DNA of 64,000 bases from Nocardioides sp. T2.26MG-1 (GCF_950101795.1 NZ_CATNLZ010000037.1:104576-168575), one strand, 5' to 3'; counted from the first letter of the stretch, positions 8,610-17,308 are shown. Numbers and translations: made by a program. Notes: a model not told the origin generated them from the sequence alone.

Positions 8610-8972
8610 ATGACCGAGCAGGTCGAGACCACCACCGAGCGCCGTACGGACCAGATCAACCTGAGCCCCGTGGCCGCCACCAAGGTGAAGAGCCTCCTCG
8701 AGCAGGAGGGCCGCGACGACCTCGCGCTGCGCATCTCCGTGCAGCCCGGCGGCTGCTCGGGACTGCGCTACCAGCTGTTCTTCGACGAGCGCAGTCTCGA
8801 CGGCGACGTCGTGACCGACTTCGACGGCGTGTCCGTCGTCGTCGACCGGATGAGCGTCCCCTACCTCAACGGCGCGATGATCGACTTCGTCGACTCGATC
8901 GAGAAGCAGGGCTTCACGATCGACAACCCCAACGCCACCGGCTCCTGCGCCTGCGGCGACTCGTTCCACTGA
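8610..8972 (+). CDS. erpA: A-type iron-sulfur cluster carrier (HesB/IscA/ErpA family)
   Basis: A 120-residue protein that holds and delivers Fe-S clusters to apoproteins. The three ligand cysteines are visible: one in QPGGCSGLRY and two in the C-terminal SCACGDSF (CxC). Length is normal for the family, with a short Glu/Thr-rich N-terminal extension. The ATG follows GGGAGAA. It is likely to serve the many Fe-S proteins encoded nearby (NadA, Rieske QcrA). A weak promoter (TTGACC at 8554, TAACGC at 8575, spacer only 15) precedes it. Confidence 0.93.
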   Translation: MTEQVETTTERRTDQINLSPVAATKVKSLLEQEGRDDLALRISVQPGGCSGLRYQLFFDERSLDGDVVTDFDGVSVVVDRMSVPYLNGAMIDFVDSIEKQGFTIDNPNATGSCACGDSFH

Positions 8973-8986
8973 GCTGACTCAGCAGA

Positions 8987-9015
8987 AAGCCCCGCCAGCA
9001 GTGCTGGCGGGGCTT
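8987..9015. terminator. Bidirectional hairpin terminator
   Basis: AAGCCCCGCCAGCA and its reverse complement TGCTGGCGGGGCTT are separated by one base, forming a GC-rich stem with a very short loop flanked by AGA and TCT. It lies between the convergent Fe-S carrier gene and the small minus-strand gene at 9036-9260, so it can terminate both. Confidence 0.85.
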
Positions 9016-9035
9016 CTGCGCGTTCGTGGGACGGC

Positions 9036-9260
9036 TCAGGCGTCGCCGTCGAGCTGCAGGTTGAGGGCCCCGGCGATCCGGGCGGCGGCGGCGGAGATCT
9101 CGATCTCGCCGCGCTTGGGCACCTCGCGGGGGAAGTCCGCGTAGTGGATCGACGGCGCGGGGCGGAGCGCCGCGCGGACGGCCTCGCAGTCGCGGCTCAT
9201 CTCGGCGGGGGTGGCGGGGTCGTCGTACGCCAGCCGGCCGGGAGTCGGTTCAGTGCTCAT
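9036..9260 (-). CDS. Small conserved-looking hypothetical protein
   Basis: A 74-residue soluble protein with no signal or membrane helix. The middle is Pro/Arg rich (ALRPAPSIHYADFPREVPKRGE), followed by an Ala-rich helix. I do not recognise the family. Coding is supported by the ATG start, by placement between a terminator and a divergent regulatory palindrome, and by a reading frame that fills the available space. It is divergent from the adenosine-kinase-like gene and could share its operator. Confidence 0.65.
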   Translation of the reverse strand: MSTEPTPGRLAYDDPATPAEMSRDCEAVRAALRPAPSIHYADFPREVPKRGEIEISAAAARIAGALNLQLDGDA

Positions 9261-9277
9261 ACCAGCGACGGTAGGGG

Positions 9278-9313
9278 CTACTGATTGGTACCCCTAGCGG
9301 TACCAATCAGTAG
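9278..9313. promoter_or_regulatory. Perfect 15-bp inverted repeat, probable operator for a divergent gene pair
   Basis: CTACTGATTGGTACC (9278-9292) and its exact reverse complement (9299-9313) are separated by 6 bp. The right arm overlaps a TAGTGT -10-like hexamer (9311-9316) that ends 7 nt before the ATG of the PfkB gene, and the left arm lies where the -35 region would be. A protein bound here would cover the promoter. The arms are too symmetric and too promoter-proximal for a terminator. Confidence 0.7.
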
Positions 9314-9323
9314 TGTTCTCGGC

Positions 9324-10307
9324 ATGTCGCTGCTGATCGCGGGCTCCATCGCCACCGACCACCTGATGAGCTACCAGGGCAAGTTCGCCGACTCGCTGGT
9401 CGTCGAGCAGCTGGACAAGCTCTCGGTCTCCTTCCTGGTCGAGGACCTGGAGATCCGCCGCGGCGGGGTGGCGGCCAACATGTGCTTCGGCCTCGGCCAG
9501 CTCGGCGTGCGGCCGGTCTTGGTCGGCGCGGCCGGGGAGGACTTCGCCGACTACCGGTCCTGGCTGGAGCGGCACGGCGTCGACTGCGGGCACGTGCGGA
9601 TCTCCGAGACCCGGCACACCGCCCGCTTCGTGTGCACCACGGACCCGACGGGCGCCCAGATCGCGTCGTTCTACCCCGGCGCGATGAGCGAGGCCCGGCT
9701 GATCGAGCTGGCGCCGATCGCGGGCCGCGTGGGCGAGCCCGAGTACGTCCTGATCGGCGCCGACGACCCCGACGGCATGCTCCGGCACACCGACGAGTGC
9801 CGCCAGCGCGGCTACCCGTTCATCGCGGACCCCAGCCAGCAGCTCGCGTTCAGCGGCGGCGACCTCATCCGCAACCTCATCGACGGCGCGGCGATCCTGT
9901 TCTCGAACGAGTACGAGTCGGCGATGATCGAGCAGAAGACCGGCTGGTCGGCCGACGAGATCCTGTCCCGGGTCGGGATCCAGGTCACCACCCTCGGCAA
10001 GGACGGCGTGCGCGTCCTGCGCTCCGGCGAGCCCCCCATCGAGCTCCCGGCCGCGCGCGACGTCGTGGCGGTGGAGCCGACCGGGGTCGGTGACGCCTTC
10101 CGGGCCGGGTTCCTCGCCGCGATGGCCTGGCACGTCGGCCTCGAGCGGGCCGCCCAGGTCGGGTGCGTGCTGGCGGCGTACGTCGTGGAGACGGTCGGCA
10201 CGCAGGAGTACACCTTCACCCCCGGGCAGTTCCTCGCCCGGATCGAGCACTCCTACGGCTCGGCGGCCGCCGAGGACGTCGCGCCGTACCTCAAGGCGCT
10301 CAGCTGA
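9324..10307 (+). CDS. PfkB-family sugar/nucleoside kinase, adenosine kinase-like
   Basis: A 327-residue PfkB/ribokinase-fold kinase. Seen are GGVAANMCFGLGQLG (substrate region), the catalytic signature EPTGVGDAFRAGFLAAMAW with the catalytic Asp near residue 258, and PSQQLAFSGGDL. It closely resembles actinobacterial adenosine kinases (AdoK/CbhK type). Its place just after the Fe-S carrier matches the M. tuberculosis adoK neighbourhood as I remember it. The ATG at 9324 is chosen because a TAGTGT box lies 7 nt before it, which would give a leaderless mRNA, and no Shine-Dalgarno is seen. Expression is probably controlled at the adjacent palindrome. Confidence 0.85.
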   Translation: MSLLIAGSIATDHLMSYQGKFADSLVVEQLDKLSVSFLVEDLEIRRGGVAANMCFGLGQLGVRPVLVGAAGEDFADYRSWLERHGVDCGHVRISETRHTARFVCTTDPTGAQIASFYPGAMSEARLIELAPIAGRVGEPEYVLIGADDPDGMLRHTDECRQRGYPFIADPSQQLAFSGGDLIRNLIDGAAILFSNEYESAMIEQKTGWSADEILSRVGIQVTTLGKDGVRVLRSGEPPIELPAARDVVAVEPTGVGDAFRAGFLAAMAWHVGLERAAQVGCVLAAYVVETVGTQEYTFTPGQFLARIEHSYGSAAAEDVAPYLKALS

Positions 10308-10314
10308 CCGGGAG

Positions 10315-10557
10315 TCAGGGGCTGACGCGCCGGACGACGTAGCGGGGCGTCCCGTCCGCGGCCGCCTCCTCGCCGACGTACTCCTGGCCGCGCATCCGGC
10401 ACCAGGCCGGGACGTCCGTGCGGGCCGCGACGTCCTCGGTGGCCACGGCCACCAGGCCGCCCACGGGCACCTCGCCGATCCGCTTGCCGAGCTCGATGAC
10501 CGGCAGCGGGCAGAGCATCCCCCGGCAGTCCAGCTCGAGGTCGGCCGGCCCGGTCAC
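10315..10557 (-). CDS. TusA-family sulfurtransferase (SirA-like)
   Basis: An 80-residue TusA/SirA-type protein with the signature CRGMLCPLPVIELGKRI; the second Cys is the one expected to carry persulfide. The GTG start overlaps the stop of the cysteine desulfurase by 4 bp, so the two are coupled. The desulfurase is the natural donor of its sulfur. Acceptor pathways (tRNA thiolation, molybdopterin or Fe-S) cannot be distinguished here. Confidence 0.9.
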   Translation of the reverse strand: MTGPADLELDCRGMLCPLPVIELGKRIGEVPVGGLVAVATEDVAARTDVPAWCRMRGQEYVGEEAAADGTPRYVVRRVSP

Positions 10558-11672
10558 AGGCCCGCCTCCGCCCGGATGTCCCGGACGACGCCCGGGAGCA
10601 CCGCGAGGAGGCCGTCGACGTCCTCCTCGGTCGTGTCGCGGGTCAGCGAGATCCGCAGGTTGCCGTGGGTGAGCACGCCCATCGCCTGCAGCACGCGGCT
10701 GGGGGTCAGGGTCGAGGCCGTGCACGCCGAACCGCTGGCGACGCCGTACCCCCGGCGGTCGAGCTCGGTGACCAGCGCCTCGCCGTCGACGTACAGGCAG
10801 GAGAACGTCACCAGGTGGGGGAGCCGGTCGACCGGGTCGCCGACGACCTCGACGTCGGGGATCGCGGTGGCGGCCGCGCGGATCCGGTCGACGAGCGCGA
10901 ACTGGCGGGCGCCGACCTCGTCGCGCTCGCTCACGACCGCCCGCAGTGCCGCGGCGGCGGCCAAGGCGGCGGGGACGTTCTCGAAGCCGCTGGCGCGCTC
11001 GTCGACCCGGTCGTCCCCGGGGAACGGGTTGAGCCACCGGGTGCCCTTGCGCACCACGAGCACCCCGACGCCCGCCGGGCCGCCCCACTTGTGTGCGGAG
11101 CCGGCAAGCACGTCCCACCCGGTGGGGAGGGGGAGTCGGCCCATCGAGGCGCAGGCGTCGACGAAGACGGGGACGCCGGCGGGCAGCCGGAGCTCGCCGA
11201 CCGGCTGGAGGGTGCCGACCTCGTGGTTGGCGCTCTGGAGCGCGACCACGTCGGCGCCGGGGAAGCCCTCCGGGTCGACCCGGCCGAGCCGGTCGACCGG
11301 GGCCTCGATCGGCTCGGTGCCGGCCCACCGGGCCGCGTGCACGACAGCGGAGTGCTCGACGGCGGCGTACCCGATCCGGGCGGCCGGCCCACGGCGCAGC
11401 CCGAGCAGCCCGCGATGCACCGCCTCGGTGCCGGAGGAGGTGAACGTGACCTCGTCGGGGCGGACCCCGAGGCACTCGGCGACGACCGCGCGGGCGTTGT
11501 CGAGCAGCAGCCGGGCGTCCCGCGCCGGGCCGTGCAGGCGCCGGGGGTCGGCGTACCCCCGATCCAGGGCGGCCAGCAGGGTCTCGCGGGCCGTCGGGTG
11601 CAGCGGCTCGGACGACGCCGAGTCGAGGTAGACCGGGCCTCGTGGCCCGCCCGGGGGAGCTGCGCTCGTCAC
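10554..11672 (-). CDS. Cysteine desulfurase, NifS/IscS-like PLP enzyme
   Basis: A 372-residue class V aminotransferase-fold enzyme that mobilises sulfur from cysteine as a persulfide. It starts with VYLDSASSEPLHPTARE. The PLP Lys is in GSAHKWGGP, the phosphate-binding residues are in TSSGTEAVHRG, and the mobile-loop catalytic Cys is in SGSACTASTLTPS. The GTG at 11672 puts the family's YLDxA motif close to the N-terminus; an in-frame upstream start at 11729 would add 19 unlikely residues. It is coupled to the downstream TusA gene and divergent from ctaC. Confidence 0.92.
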   Translation of the reverse strand: MTSAAPPGGPRGPVYLDSASSEPLHPTARETLLAALDRGYADPRRLHGPARDARLLLDNARAVVAECLGVRPDEVTFTSSGTEAVHRGLLGLRRGPAARIGYAAVEHSAVVHAARWAGTEPIEAPVDRLGRVDPEGFPGADVVALQSANHEVGTLQPVGELRLPAGVPVFVDACASMGRLPLPTGWDVLAGSAHKWGGPAGVGVLVVRKGTRWLNPFPGDDRVDERASGFENVPAALAAAAALRAVVSERDEVGARQFALVDRIRAAATAIPDVEVVGDPVDRLPHLVTFSCLYVDGEALVTELDRRGYGVASGSACTASTLTPSRVLQAMGVLTHGNLRISLTRDTTEEDVDGLLAVLPGVVRDIRAEAGL

Positions 11673-11834
11673 GTGCCCGAACCTATCCGCACCCGGGCGA
11701 GGTCCCGAGGCGGGTACCGGCGGGTACAAGGTCCCGGGACATCTGTCCGCACAAGGGCCCCCCAGGGGGCATTAGGTCCTGGGATTCCGATAAGGTTCCG
11801 CACATCCGTGTTCGTTGAGAGAGAGGCTCAGGCG

Positions 11835-12761
11835 TTGAGTCTGCAACTCCCCAAGCGCACGGCCGGCAGCCGCGGGCCCGCCCGCCGGGTGATCGGCCTG
11901 GCCGCGATGGGTGCCGGCGTGCTGGTGCTGGGTGGCTGCTCGTCCGAGACCGAGGGCGAGTGGAAGCGATTGGCGATGCCGGACCCGGCGTCCACGCAAG
12001 GTGAGCACATCCTCAGCCTGTGGCAGGGCGCGTGGATCGCCGCGCTCCTGACGGGTGCCGTGGTCTGGGGCCTGATCTTCTATGCGATCTGGCGCTTCCG
12101 CCGCCGCAGCGAGGACGAGATCCCGGTCCAGACGCGCTACAACCTGCCGCTCGAGATCTTCTACACGATCGCCCCGATCATCATGGTGATCGTCTTCTTC
12201 GCCAAGACCGTCGACACCCAGAACGCCGTCCTCGACGACGACCTGCCGGTCGACAACACGATCGAGGTCGTCGGCCAGAAGTGGGCCTGGACGTTCAACT
12301 ACGGGCTCGGCGAGCAGGACGCGGCGGCCAACGAGGACGCCGCGGACGACGAGTTCCCCTACTCGTCGTACGCCTACGAGGCGGGCACGGCGTCCTACAT
12401 CCCGACGCTGGTGCTCCCCGTCGGCAAGACCACGCGCTTCAACCTGCACTCGCCCGACGTGATCCACGACCTCAGCGTGCCGGCGTTCCTGATCAAGATG
12501 GACGTGGTCCCGGGCCGGGTGAACCACTACGAGGTGACCCCGACCCGGATCGGCACCTTCGACGGCCGGTGCTTCGAGCTCTGCGGCGCCTACCACTCGC
12601 GGATGCTCTTCCACGTCAAGGTCGTCAGCGAGGCCGACTACGAGGCGTACCTCCAGCAGCTCGAGGACGCCGGCGCCACGTCGCAGACCCCGCTGCTGGG
12701 CGGCGAGTTCGCCTCCACGCAGATCGGACTGGACGACGAATCCGAGGGAGAGGGCCAGTGA
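11835..12761 (+). CDS. ctaC: Cytochrome c oxidase subunit II (aa3-type)
   Basis: A 308-residue lipoprotein-type subunit II. The signal has lipobox LGGC, then two membrane helices (about 60-80 and 100-120). The CuA cupredoxin domain has ligands in HDLSVPAF and CFELCGAYHSRM. The TTG start is chosen because GAGAGG ends 8 nt before it; a GTG at 11808 is the alternative. A TAAGGT box at 11791-11796 could be the promoter -10. It overlaps ctaD by 4 bp. It accepts electrons from the QcrC cytochrome domains in the actinobacterial bcc-aa3 supercomplex. Confidence 0.95.
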   Translation: MSLQLPKRTAGSRGPARRVIGLAAMGAGVLVLGGCSSETEGEWKRLAMPDPASTQGEHILSLWQGAWIAALLTGAVVWGLIFYAIWRFRRRSEDEIPVQTRYNLPLEIFYTIAPIIMVIVFFAKTVDTQNAVLDDDLPVDNTIEVVGQKWAWTFNYGLGEQDAAANEDAADDEFPYSSYAYEAGTASYIPTLVLPVGKTTRFNLHSPDVIHDLSVPAFLIKMDVVPGRVNHYEVTPTRIGTFDGRCFELCGAYHSRMLFHVKVVSEADYEAYLQQLEDAGATSQTPLLGGEFASTQIGLDDESEGEGQ

Positions 12762-14506
12762 CCGCCACCGCCGCACACCCCAGCACCGTCGCAGCACGTC
12801 CCCCGCTGGGCGAGCAGCTCGCCCGGGTCTTCACGACCACCGACCACAAGCTGATCGGCAAGCTCTATCTCGGCACGTCGTTCGCGTGGTTCATGATCGG
12901 CGGCCTGATGGCCATGCTGATCCGCTCCGAGCTGGCCTACCCGGGCATGCAGGTCGTCAACGACGAGGTCTACAACCAGCTGTTCACGATGCACGGCACG
13001 ATCATGCTGCTGCTGTTCGCGACCCCGCTGTTCTTCGGCTTCGCGAACGTCATCATGCCGCTGCAGATCGGCTCGCCCGACGTCGCGTTCCCGCGGCTGA
13101 ACATGTTCAGCTACTGGCTGTTCCTCTTCGGCGGCCTGATCGCCGCCTCCGGCTTCCTGACCCCCGGCGGCGCCGCGTCGTTCGGCTGGTTCGCCTACAC
13201 GCCGCTCTCCGACGCGATCAACTCGCCCGGCGTCGGCGGCGACCTGTGGATCATGGGCCTGTGGATGGCCGGCCTCGGCACGATCCTGGGAGCGGTCAAC
13301 TTCATCACCACGATCATCTGCATGCGTGCGCCCGGCATGACGATGTTCCGGATGCCGATCTTCGTGTGGAACACGCTGGTCACCAGCCTGCTGATCCTGA
13401 TCGCGTTCCCGGTGCTCGCGGGCGCCCTGCTCTCCCTCGAGGCCGACCGCCTGCTCGGTGCGCACGTGTTCGACACCGCCCACGGCGGCGCGATCCTGTG
13501 GCAGCACCTGTTCTGGTTCTTCGGCCACCCCGAGGTCTACATCATCGCGCTGCCGTTCTTCGGCATCGTCACCGAGATCCTCCCGGTGTTCAGCCGCAAG
13601 CCGATCTTCGGCTACATCGGCCTGGTCGGCGCCACGCTCGGCATCGCGATCCTCTCGGTCGCCGTGTGGGCCCACCACATGTTCGTCACCGGCGCCGTGG
13701 ACCTGCCGTTCTTCTCCGGCATGACGTTCCTGATCGCCGTACCGACCGGAGTGAAGTTCTTCAACTGGATCGGCACGATGTGGGGCGGGTCGATCTCGTT
13801 CGACACGCCCATGCTCTGGTCGATCGGGTTCCTGACGACCTTCCTGTTCGGCGGCCTGACCGGCGTGATCCTGGCGAGCCCGCCGCTGGACTTCCACGTG
13901 TCCGACTCCTACTTCGTGGTCGCGCACTTCCACTACGTGGTGTTCGGCACCGTGGTGTTCGCGATGTTCGCGGGCTTCTACTACTGGTGGCCGAAGATGA
14001 CCGGCCGGATGCTCGACGAGCGGCTCGGCAAGGTGCACTTCTGGCTGCTCTTCGTCGGGTTCCACACCACCTTCCTGGTGCAGCACTGGCTCGGGGTCGA
14101 GGGCATGCCGCGGCGCTACGCCGACTACCTGCCGGGCGACGGGTTCCAGACGCTCAACCAGGTGTCGACGATCGGTGCGTTCCTGCTCGGCGCCTCGACG
14201 CTGCCGTTCCTGTACAACGTCTACATCTCCCGCCGTTCGCCGCTGGTCAACACCGACGACCCGTGGGGCTGGGGCCGCTCGCTCGAGTGGGCGACCAGCT
14301 GCCCGCCGCCGCGCCACAACTTCGTCACGATCCCGCGGATCCGTTCGGAGTCGCCCGCGTTCGACCTGCACCACCCCGAGGTCGCGGCCATCGAGCTGGA
14401 GGACAACGAGATGGCGCGGGTCGGTGGGCCCGCCGACGCGCCCGACATGGAGGGTCGCGAGGAGATGCTGCGCGACCGCAACAACGACCCGGAGGGCAAC
14501 GCCTGA
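12758..14506 (+). CDS. ctaD: Cytochrome c oxidase subunit I (aa3-type)
   Basis: A 582-residue, 12-helix catalytic subunit reducing O2 to water with proton pumping. Heme and copper ligands are visible in MHGTIMLLLF, in GHPEVYI (CuB His and the cross-linked Tyr), in AHHMF and in HFHYVVFG. The GTG start overlaps the ctaC stop, and the stop codon overlaps the ctaF ATG by one base. The C-terminal tail is cytosolic and acidic, as in other actinobacterial CtaD proteins. Confidence 0.98.
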   Translation: MTATAAHPSTVAARPPLGEQLARVFTTTDHKLIGKLYLGTSFAWFMIGGLMAMLIRSELAYPGMQVVNDEVYNQLFTMHGTIMLLLFATPLFFGFANVIMPLQIGSPDVAFPRLNMFSYWLFLFGGLIAASGFLTPGGAASFGWFAYTPLSDAINSPGVGGDLWIMGLWMAGLGTILGAVNFITTIICMRAPGMTMFRMPIFVWNTLVTSLLILIAFPVLAGALLSLEADRLLGAHVFDTAHGGAILWQHLFWFFGHPEVYIIALPFFGIVTEILPVFSRKPIFGYIGLVGATLGIAILSVAVWAHHMFVTGAVDLPFFSGMTFLIAVPTGVKFFNWIGTMWGGSISFDTPMLWSIGFLTTFLFGGLTGVILASPPLDFHVSDSYFVVAHFHYVVFGTVVFAMFAGFYYWWPKMTGRMLDERLGKVHFWLLFVGFHTTFLVQHWLGVEGMPRRYADYLPGDGFQTLNQVSTIGAFLLGASTLPFLYNVYISRRSPLVNTDDPWGWGRSLEWATSCPPPRHNFVTIPRIRSESPAFDLHHPEVAAIELEDNEMARVGGPADAPDMEGREEMLRDRNNDPEGNA

Positions 14507-14904
14507 TGAAGTCCGAGGCCTGGATCTTCGCGATCGCCGCGATCTTCTTCGCGCTGGTCAGCCCGGCGTACTGGTTCATCACCTCCGACTGGACCGGCAC
14601 CTCGGTGCTGACGATGACCTTCCTGCTCGCCGGCATGGTCACGCTCTACCTGGCGTTCCACGCCAAGACGATGGACCCGCGTCCCGAGGACCGCAAGGAC
14701 GGCGAGATCGCCGACGGTGCCGGCGAGCTCGGGTTCTTCCCGCCGTACTCCTGGTGGCCGCTCTGGTGCGCGATGACGCTCAGCGTCGTCGTCTACGCCA
14801 CCGCTCTCGGCGCCTGGTGGCTGCTGATCATCGGCATCGCGCTCGGCGCGATCGCGCTCAGCGGGTGGATCTTCGAGTACTACCGGGGCGAGCACGCTCA
14901 CTGA
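14506..14904 (+). CDS. ctaF: Cytochrome c oxidase subunit IV
   Basis: A 132-residue small subunit with four predicted helices in two pairs, split by a charged loop (HAKTMDPRPEDRKDGEIAD) and the conserved ELGFFPPYSWWPLWCA segment. The ATG shares its A with the ctaD stop codon. It completes the ctaC-ctaD-ctaF operon; subunit III is encoded separately next to the qcr genes. Confidence 0.95.
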   Translation: MKSEAWIFAIAAIFFALVSPAYWFITSDWTGTSVLTMTFLLAGMVTLYLAFHAKTMDPRPEDRKDGEIADGAGELGFFPPYSWWPLWCAMTLSVVVYATALGAWWLLIIGIALGAIALSGWIFEYYRGEHAH

Positions 14905-15007
14905 GCACGAGCCCGGTCCACGCCCGCGGCGTCGAATCGGCGCTGTGGGTGCGGCCGGTTAGGCTGGTCGCAGGACCACACGCACGCTCGTCACGGGGAG
15001 TTCCAGC

Positions 15008-16213
15008 ATGTCCCAGAGTCGTCCGCGCCTCGGCGCGGTTGCCGCCCTCGCGATGGCTGCCGTGCTGACGCTCACGGCCTGCCAGTCCGACGACCTCCCC
15101 GGAGCGTCCGCGCTCGGGGGTGACCCGAGTCCCTCGGCGTCGGAGTCCGTGCCCCCGCTGAAGCTGGTCTCGAGCATCGCCAAGGGGGCCAAGGACGTCC
15201 CGGTCGACCGGGAGCTGTCGGTCCGGGCCACGGGTGGCTCGATCGAGTCGGTCCAGGTGACCTCCCCGGCCGGCAAGGTCCCCGGCGAGGTGCAGGCCGA
15301 CGGCACGCGCTGGGCCGCGTCCGGGCGGCTCGAGCCCGGCACGTCGTACACGATGACGACCGTCGCGGAGAGGTCCGACGGCACCCGGGTGACCCGCACC
15401 GCGAGGTTCAGCACCCAGGCGCTCACGCTCGACCAGCAGACCTATCCGTCGGTGGCGCCGCTGGCCGGCGAGACCGTCGGGGTCGGGATGCCGGTGATCG
15501 TCACGTTCGACCTCCCGGTGACCGACAAGGCGACCTTCGAGAAGCACATGGAGGTCACCTCGTCGCCGAGCCAGCCGGGGGCCTGGCACTGGATCAGCGA
15601 CACCGAGGCGCACTGGCGCCCGAAGTCGTACTGGAAGGCCGGCACCGACGTGCACGTGGACGTCGACATCAACAGCGTGCCGGCCGGCAAGGGGATCTAC
15701 GGCCAGGAGAGCCGCGAGCTCGACTTCCACGTCGGGGACGCGCACATCTACCGGGTCAACGCCCAGACCCACCAGATGAAGGTGTTCAGCAACGGCAAGC
15801 TGCTGCGCACCCTGCCGATCACCACCGGCAAGCCCGGCTTCACCACCCGCTCCGGCGTGAAGGTGATCATCGAGAAGTTCGACGTCAAGCGGATGAACTC
15901 CGAGACCGTCGGCATCCCCGCAGGCAGCGCCGACTCCTACGACATCGACGACGTCCAGTGGGCGATGCGGGTCACCTACTCCGGCGAGTTCATCCACGCT
16001 GCGCCGTGGTCGGTCGGCTCCCAGGGCTACGCCAACGTCTCCCACGGCTGCACGGGCATGAGCACCGCCAACGCCGCCTGGCTCTACGCCATGTCCCGGC
16101 GCGGCGACGTGGTCGAGTACACCGGCACCGACCGCCCGATGACCCTCACCAACGGCTACGGCGACTGGAACGAGTCGTTCCGGCAGTACCGCCAGGGCTC
16201 TGCCCTCTCCTGA
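15008..16213 (+). CDS. L,D-transpeptidase lipoprotein with Ig-like domains (LdtMt2 type)
   Basis: A 401-residue cell-wall enzyme making 3-3 peptidoglycan cross-links. The signal ends in lipobox LTAC (mature N-terminal Cys near residue 25). Two Ig-like domains follow (about 50-150 and 150-250). The YkuD catalytic domain (about 255-380) has His in HAAPWSVGSQ and the catalytic Cys in SHGCTGMS. The start codon follows GGGGAG, and TAGGCT at 14960-14965 may be its -10 box. Beta-lactams of the carbapenem type target this family. Confidence 0.96.
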   Translation: MSQSRPRLGAVAALAMAAVLTLTACQSDDLPGASALGGDPSPSASESVPPLKLVSSIAKGAKDVPVDRELSVRATGGSIESVQVTSPAGKVPGEVQADGTRWAASGRLEPGTSYTMTTVAERSDGTRVTRTARFSTQALTLDQQTYPSVAPLAGETVGVGMPVIVTFDLPVTDKATFEKHMEVTSSPSQPGAWHWISDTEAHWRPKSYWKAGTDVHVDVDINSVPAGKGIYGQESRELDFHVGDAHIYRVNAQTHQMKVFSNGKLLRTLPITTGKPGFTTRSGVKVIIEKFDVKRMNSETVGIPAGSADSYDIDDVQWAMRVTYSGEFIHAAPWSVGSQGYANVSHGCTGMSTANAAWLYAMSRRGDVVEYTGTDRPMTLTNGYGDWNESFRQYRQGSALS

Positions 16214-16217
16214 GCTC

Positions 16218-16248
16218 GACCCGCCCGAAACTTCGCGACGGGTCAACG
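16218..16248. repeat. Degenerate copy of the GACCCGCCCGAAA hairpin
   Basis: Thirty-one bases matching the perfect hairpin just downstream at 26 of 31 positions; the arms are partly broken by mutation. It starts 4 bp after the L,D-transpeptidase stop codon, so it may be an older terminator. Confidence 0.75.
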
Positions 16249-16259
16249 CCAACTGTCGA

Positions 16260-16303
16260 CAAATGACGTTGACCCGCCCGAAAGTTTCGGGCGGGTCAAC
16301 GTT
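16260..16303. repeat. 44-bp hairpin repeat, copy 1
   Basis: Identical over 44 bp to 17302-17345. Its core (16266-16302) is a perfect 18-bp inverted repeat, ACGTTGACCCGCCCGAAA, with a single central base. It is a strong terminator-like structure downstream of the L,D-transpeptidase and upstream of the AbiEi/DUF559-like gene. Confidence 0.95.
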
Positions 16304-16363
16304 TCTCCACAGGCTCGAGGGGAGCGGGTTCCGTGAACGGCGGGTGCCGGGCAGCCTCTCCGC

Positions 16364-17308
16364 ATGTCTTCTACCCAGTTGCCCGTCGGTGAGGAGCTCG
16401 CCGCACTCGGCCGTGTTCTGGAACGGCCCGGTCCGTTCACGGCGCGCGACGCGTTGGACGACGGTGCGTCGTACCTGTGGCTGCGGCGGTGGTGCCGCGA
16501 CGGCCTGCTCAAGCACCCGATTCGCGGTGTCTACCACGCGGCCGACCTCACCGACGACCTCAGCCTCCGGCTCGCGGTGCTTCGACTCGTCGTGCCGGCC
16601 GATTGCGTCGTGACCGATCGCACCGCCGGATGGGTGTGGGGCGCCAACATGATCCTTGCCCCGGGAGACCATCTCGTCACCCCGGCTGTGCACGTCTTCT
16701 GCCCTCCCGGCCATCGGCTGCGCAACGGACTGGTCGCCAGTGGCGAACGTCGACTGCCTCCGGAAGATGTCGCCGACCTCGACGGTGTGCGGGTGACGAC
16801 CCCGCTTCGCACCGCCTGTGATCTCGGGCGGCTGTTGCACGTCGACCAGGCACTTGCCGCCATGGACAGCTTGGCAGCGCTGCGCTGCTTCACGCTGGAC
16901 GAGCTCGCCCTGGCGACGTTGCGCTTCCGTCGCTACCGAGGTGTCGTGCAGCTGAGGGTCCTCGTGCCACTCGTCGACCCGATGGCCCAGTCGCCGGGGG
17001 AGAGCGTGCTGCGGCTGCGCTGGATCCAGGCCGGCATCCCCCGCCCCCGCTGCCAGGTCCCGGTCCGGGCTCCCGACGGCGGGCGGTACTACCTCGACCT
17101 GGGTCTCGAGGATCGCCTCTTTGGTGCCGAGTACGACGGGGAGGAGTTCCACGACGATGGCGCCGTCGAACATGACGCCGGTCGGCGTGACTGGTGCCGT
17201 CGGGAGCACGGCTGGATCATCCTCGTCTTCCGCAAGGCCAATGTGTACGGGCGGGACCAGGACGCTGACCGGATCCTGCGCCGCGCGTGGGCCGAGCTCA
17301 CCAAATGA
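16364..17308 (+). CDS. AbiEi-like winged-helix / DUF559-like endonuclease-fold protein
   Basis: A 314-residue protein of a family common in actinobacteria. The N-terminal 60 residues resemble the AbiEi antitoxin winged helix (FTARDALDDGASYLWLRRW...GVYHAA). The middle is typical of the same family. The C-terminal 90 residues look like a DUF559/Vsr-type PD-(D/E)XK fold (YYLDLGLED, then GAEYDGEEFHD). No cognate AbiEii toxin is adjacent. It is bracketed by two identical 44-bp hairpins, and its own Lys codon and TGA stop lie inside the second. By eye its third codon positions are less uniformly G/C than its neighbours. Function is unknown; nuclease activity is inferred from fold only. Confidence 0.8.
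   Translation: MSSTQLPVGEELAALGRVLERPGPFTARDALDDGASYLWLRRWCRDGLLKHPIRGVYHAADLTDDLSLRLAVLRLVVPADCVVTDRTAGWVWGANMILAPGDHLVTPAVHVFCPPGHRLRNGLVASGERRLPPEDVADLDGVRVTTPLRTACDLGRLLHVDQALAAMDSLAALRCFTLDELALATLRFRRYRGVVQLRVLVPLVDPMAQSPGESVLRLRWIQAGIPRPRCQVPVRAPDGGRYYLDLGLEDRLFGAEYDGEEFHDDGAVEHDAGRRDWCRREHGWIILVFRKANVYGRDQDADRILRRAWAELTK

Noticed and set aside
16364..17308. Complete AbiE toxin-antitoxin system.
   Set aside because: Only the antitoxin-type winged helix is recognisable. No nucleotidyltransferase AbiEii toxin is adjacent, and the C-terminus looks nuclease-like.
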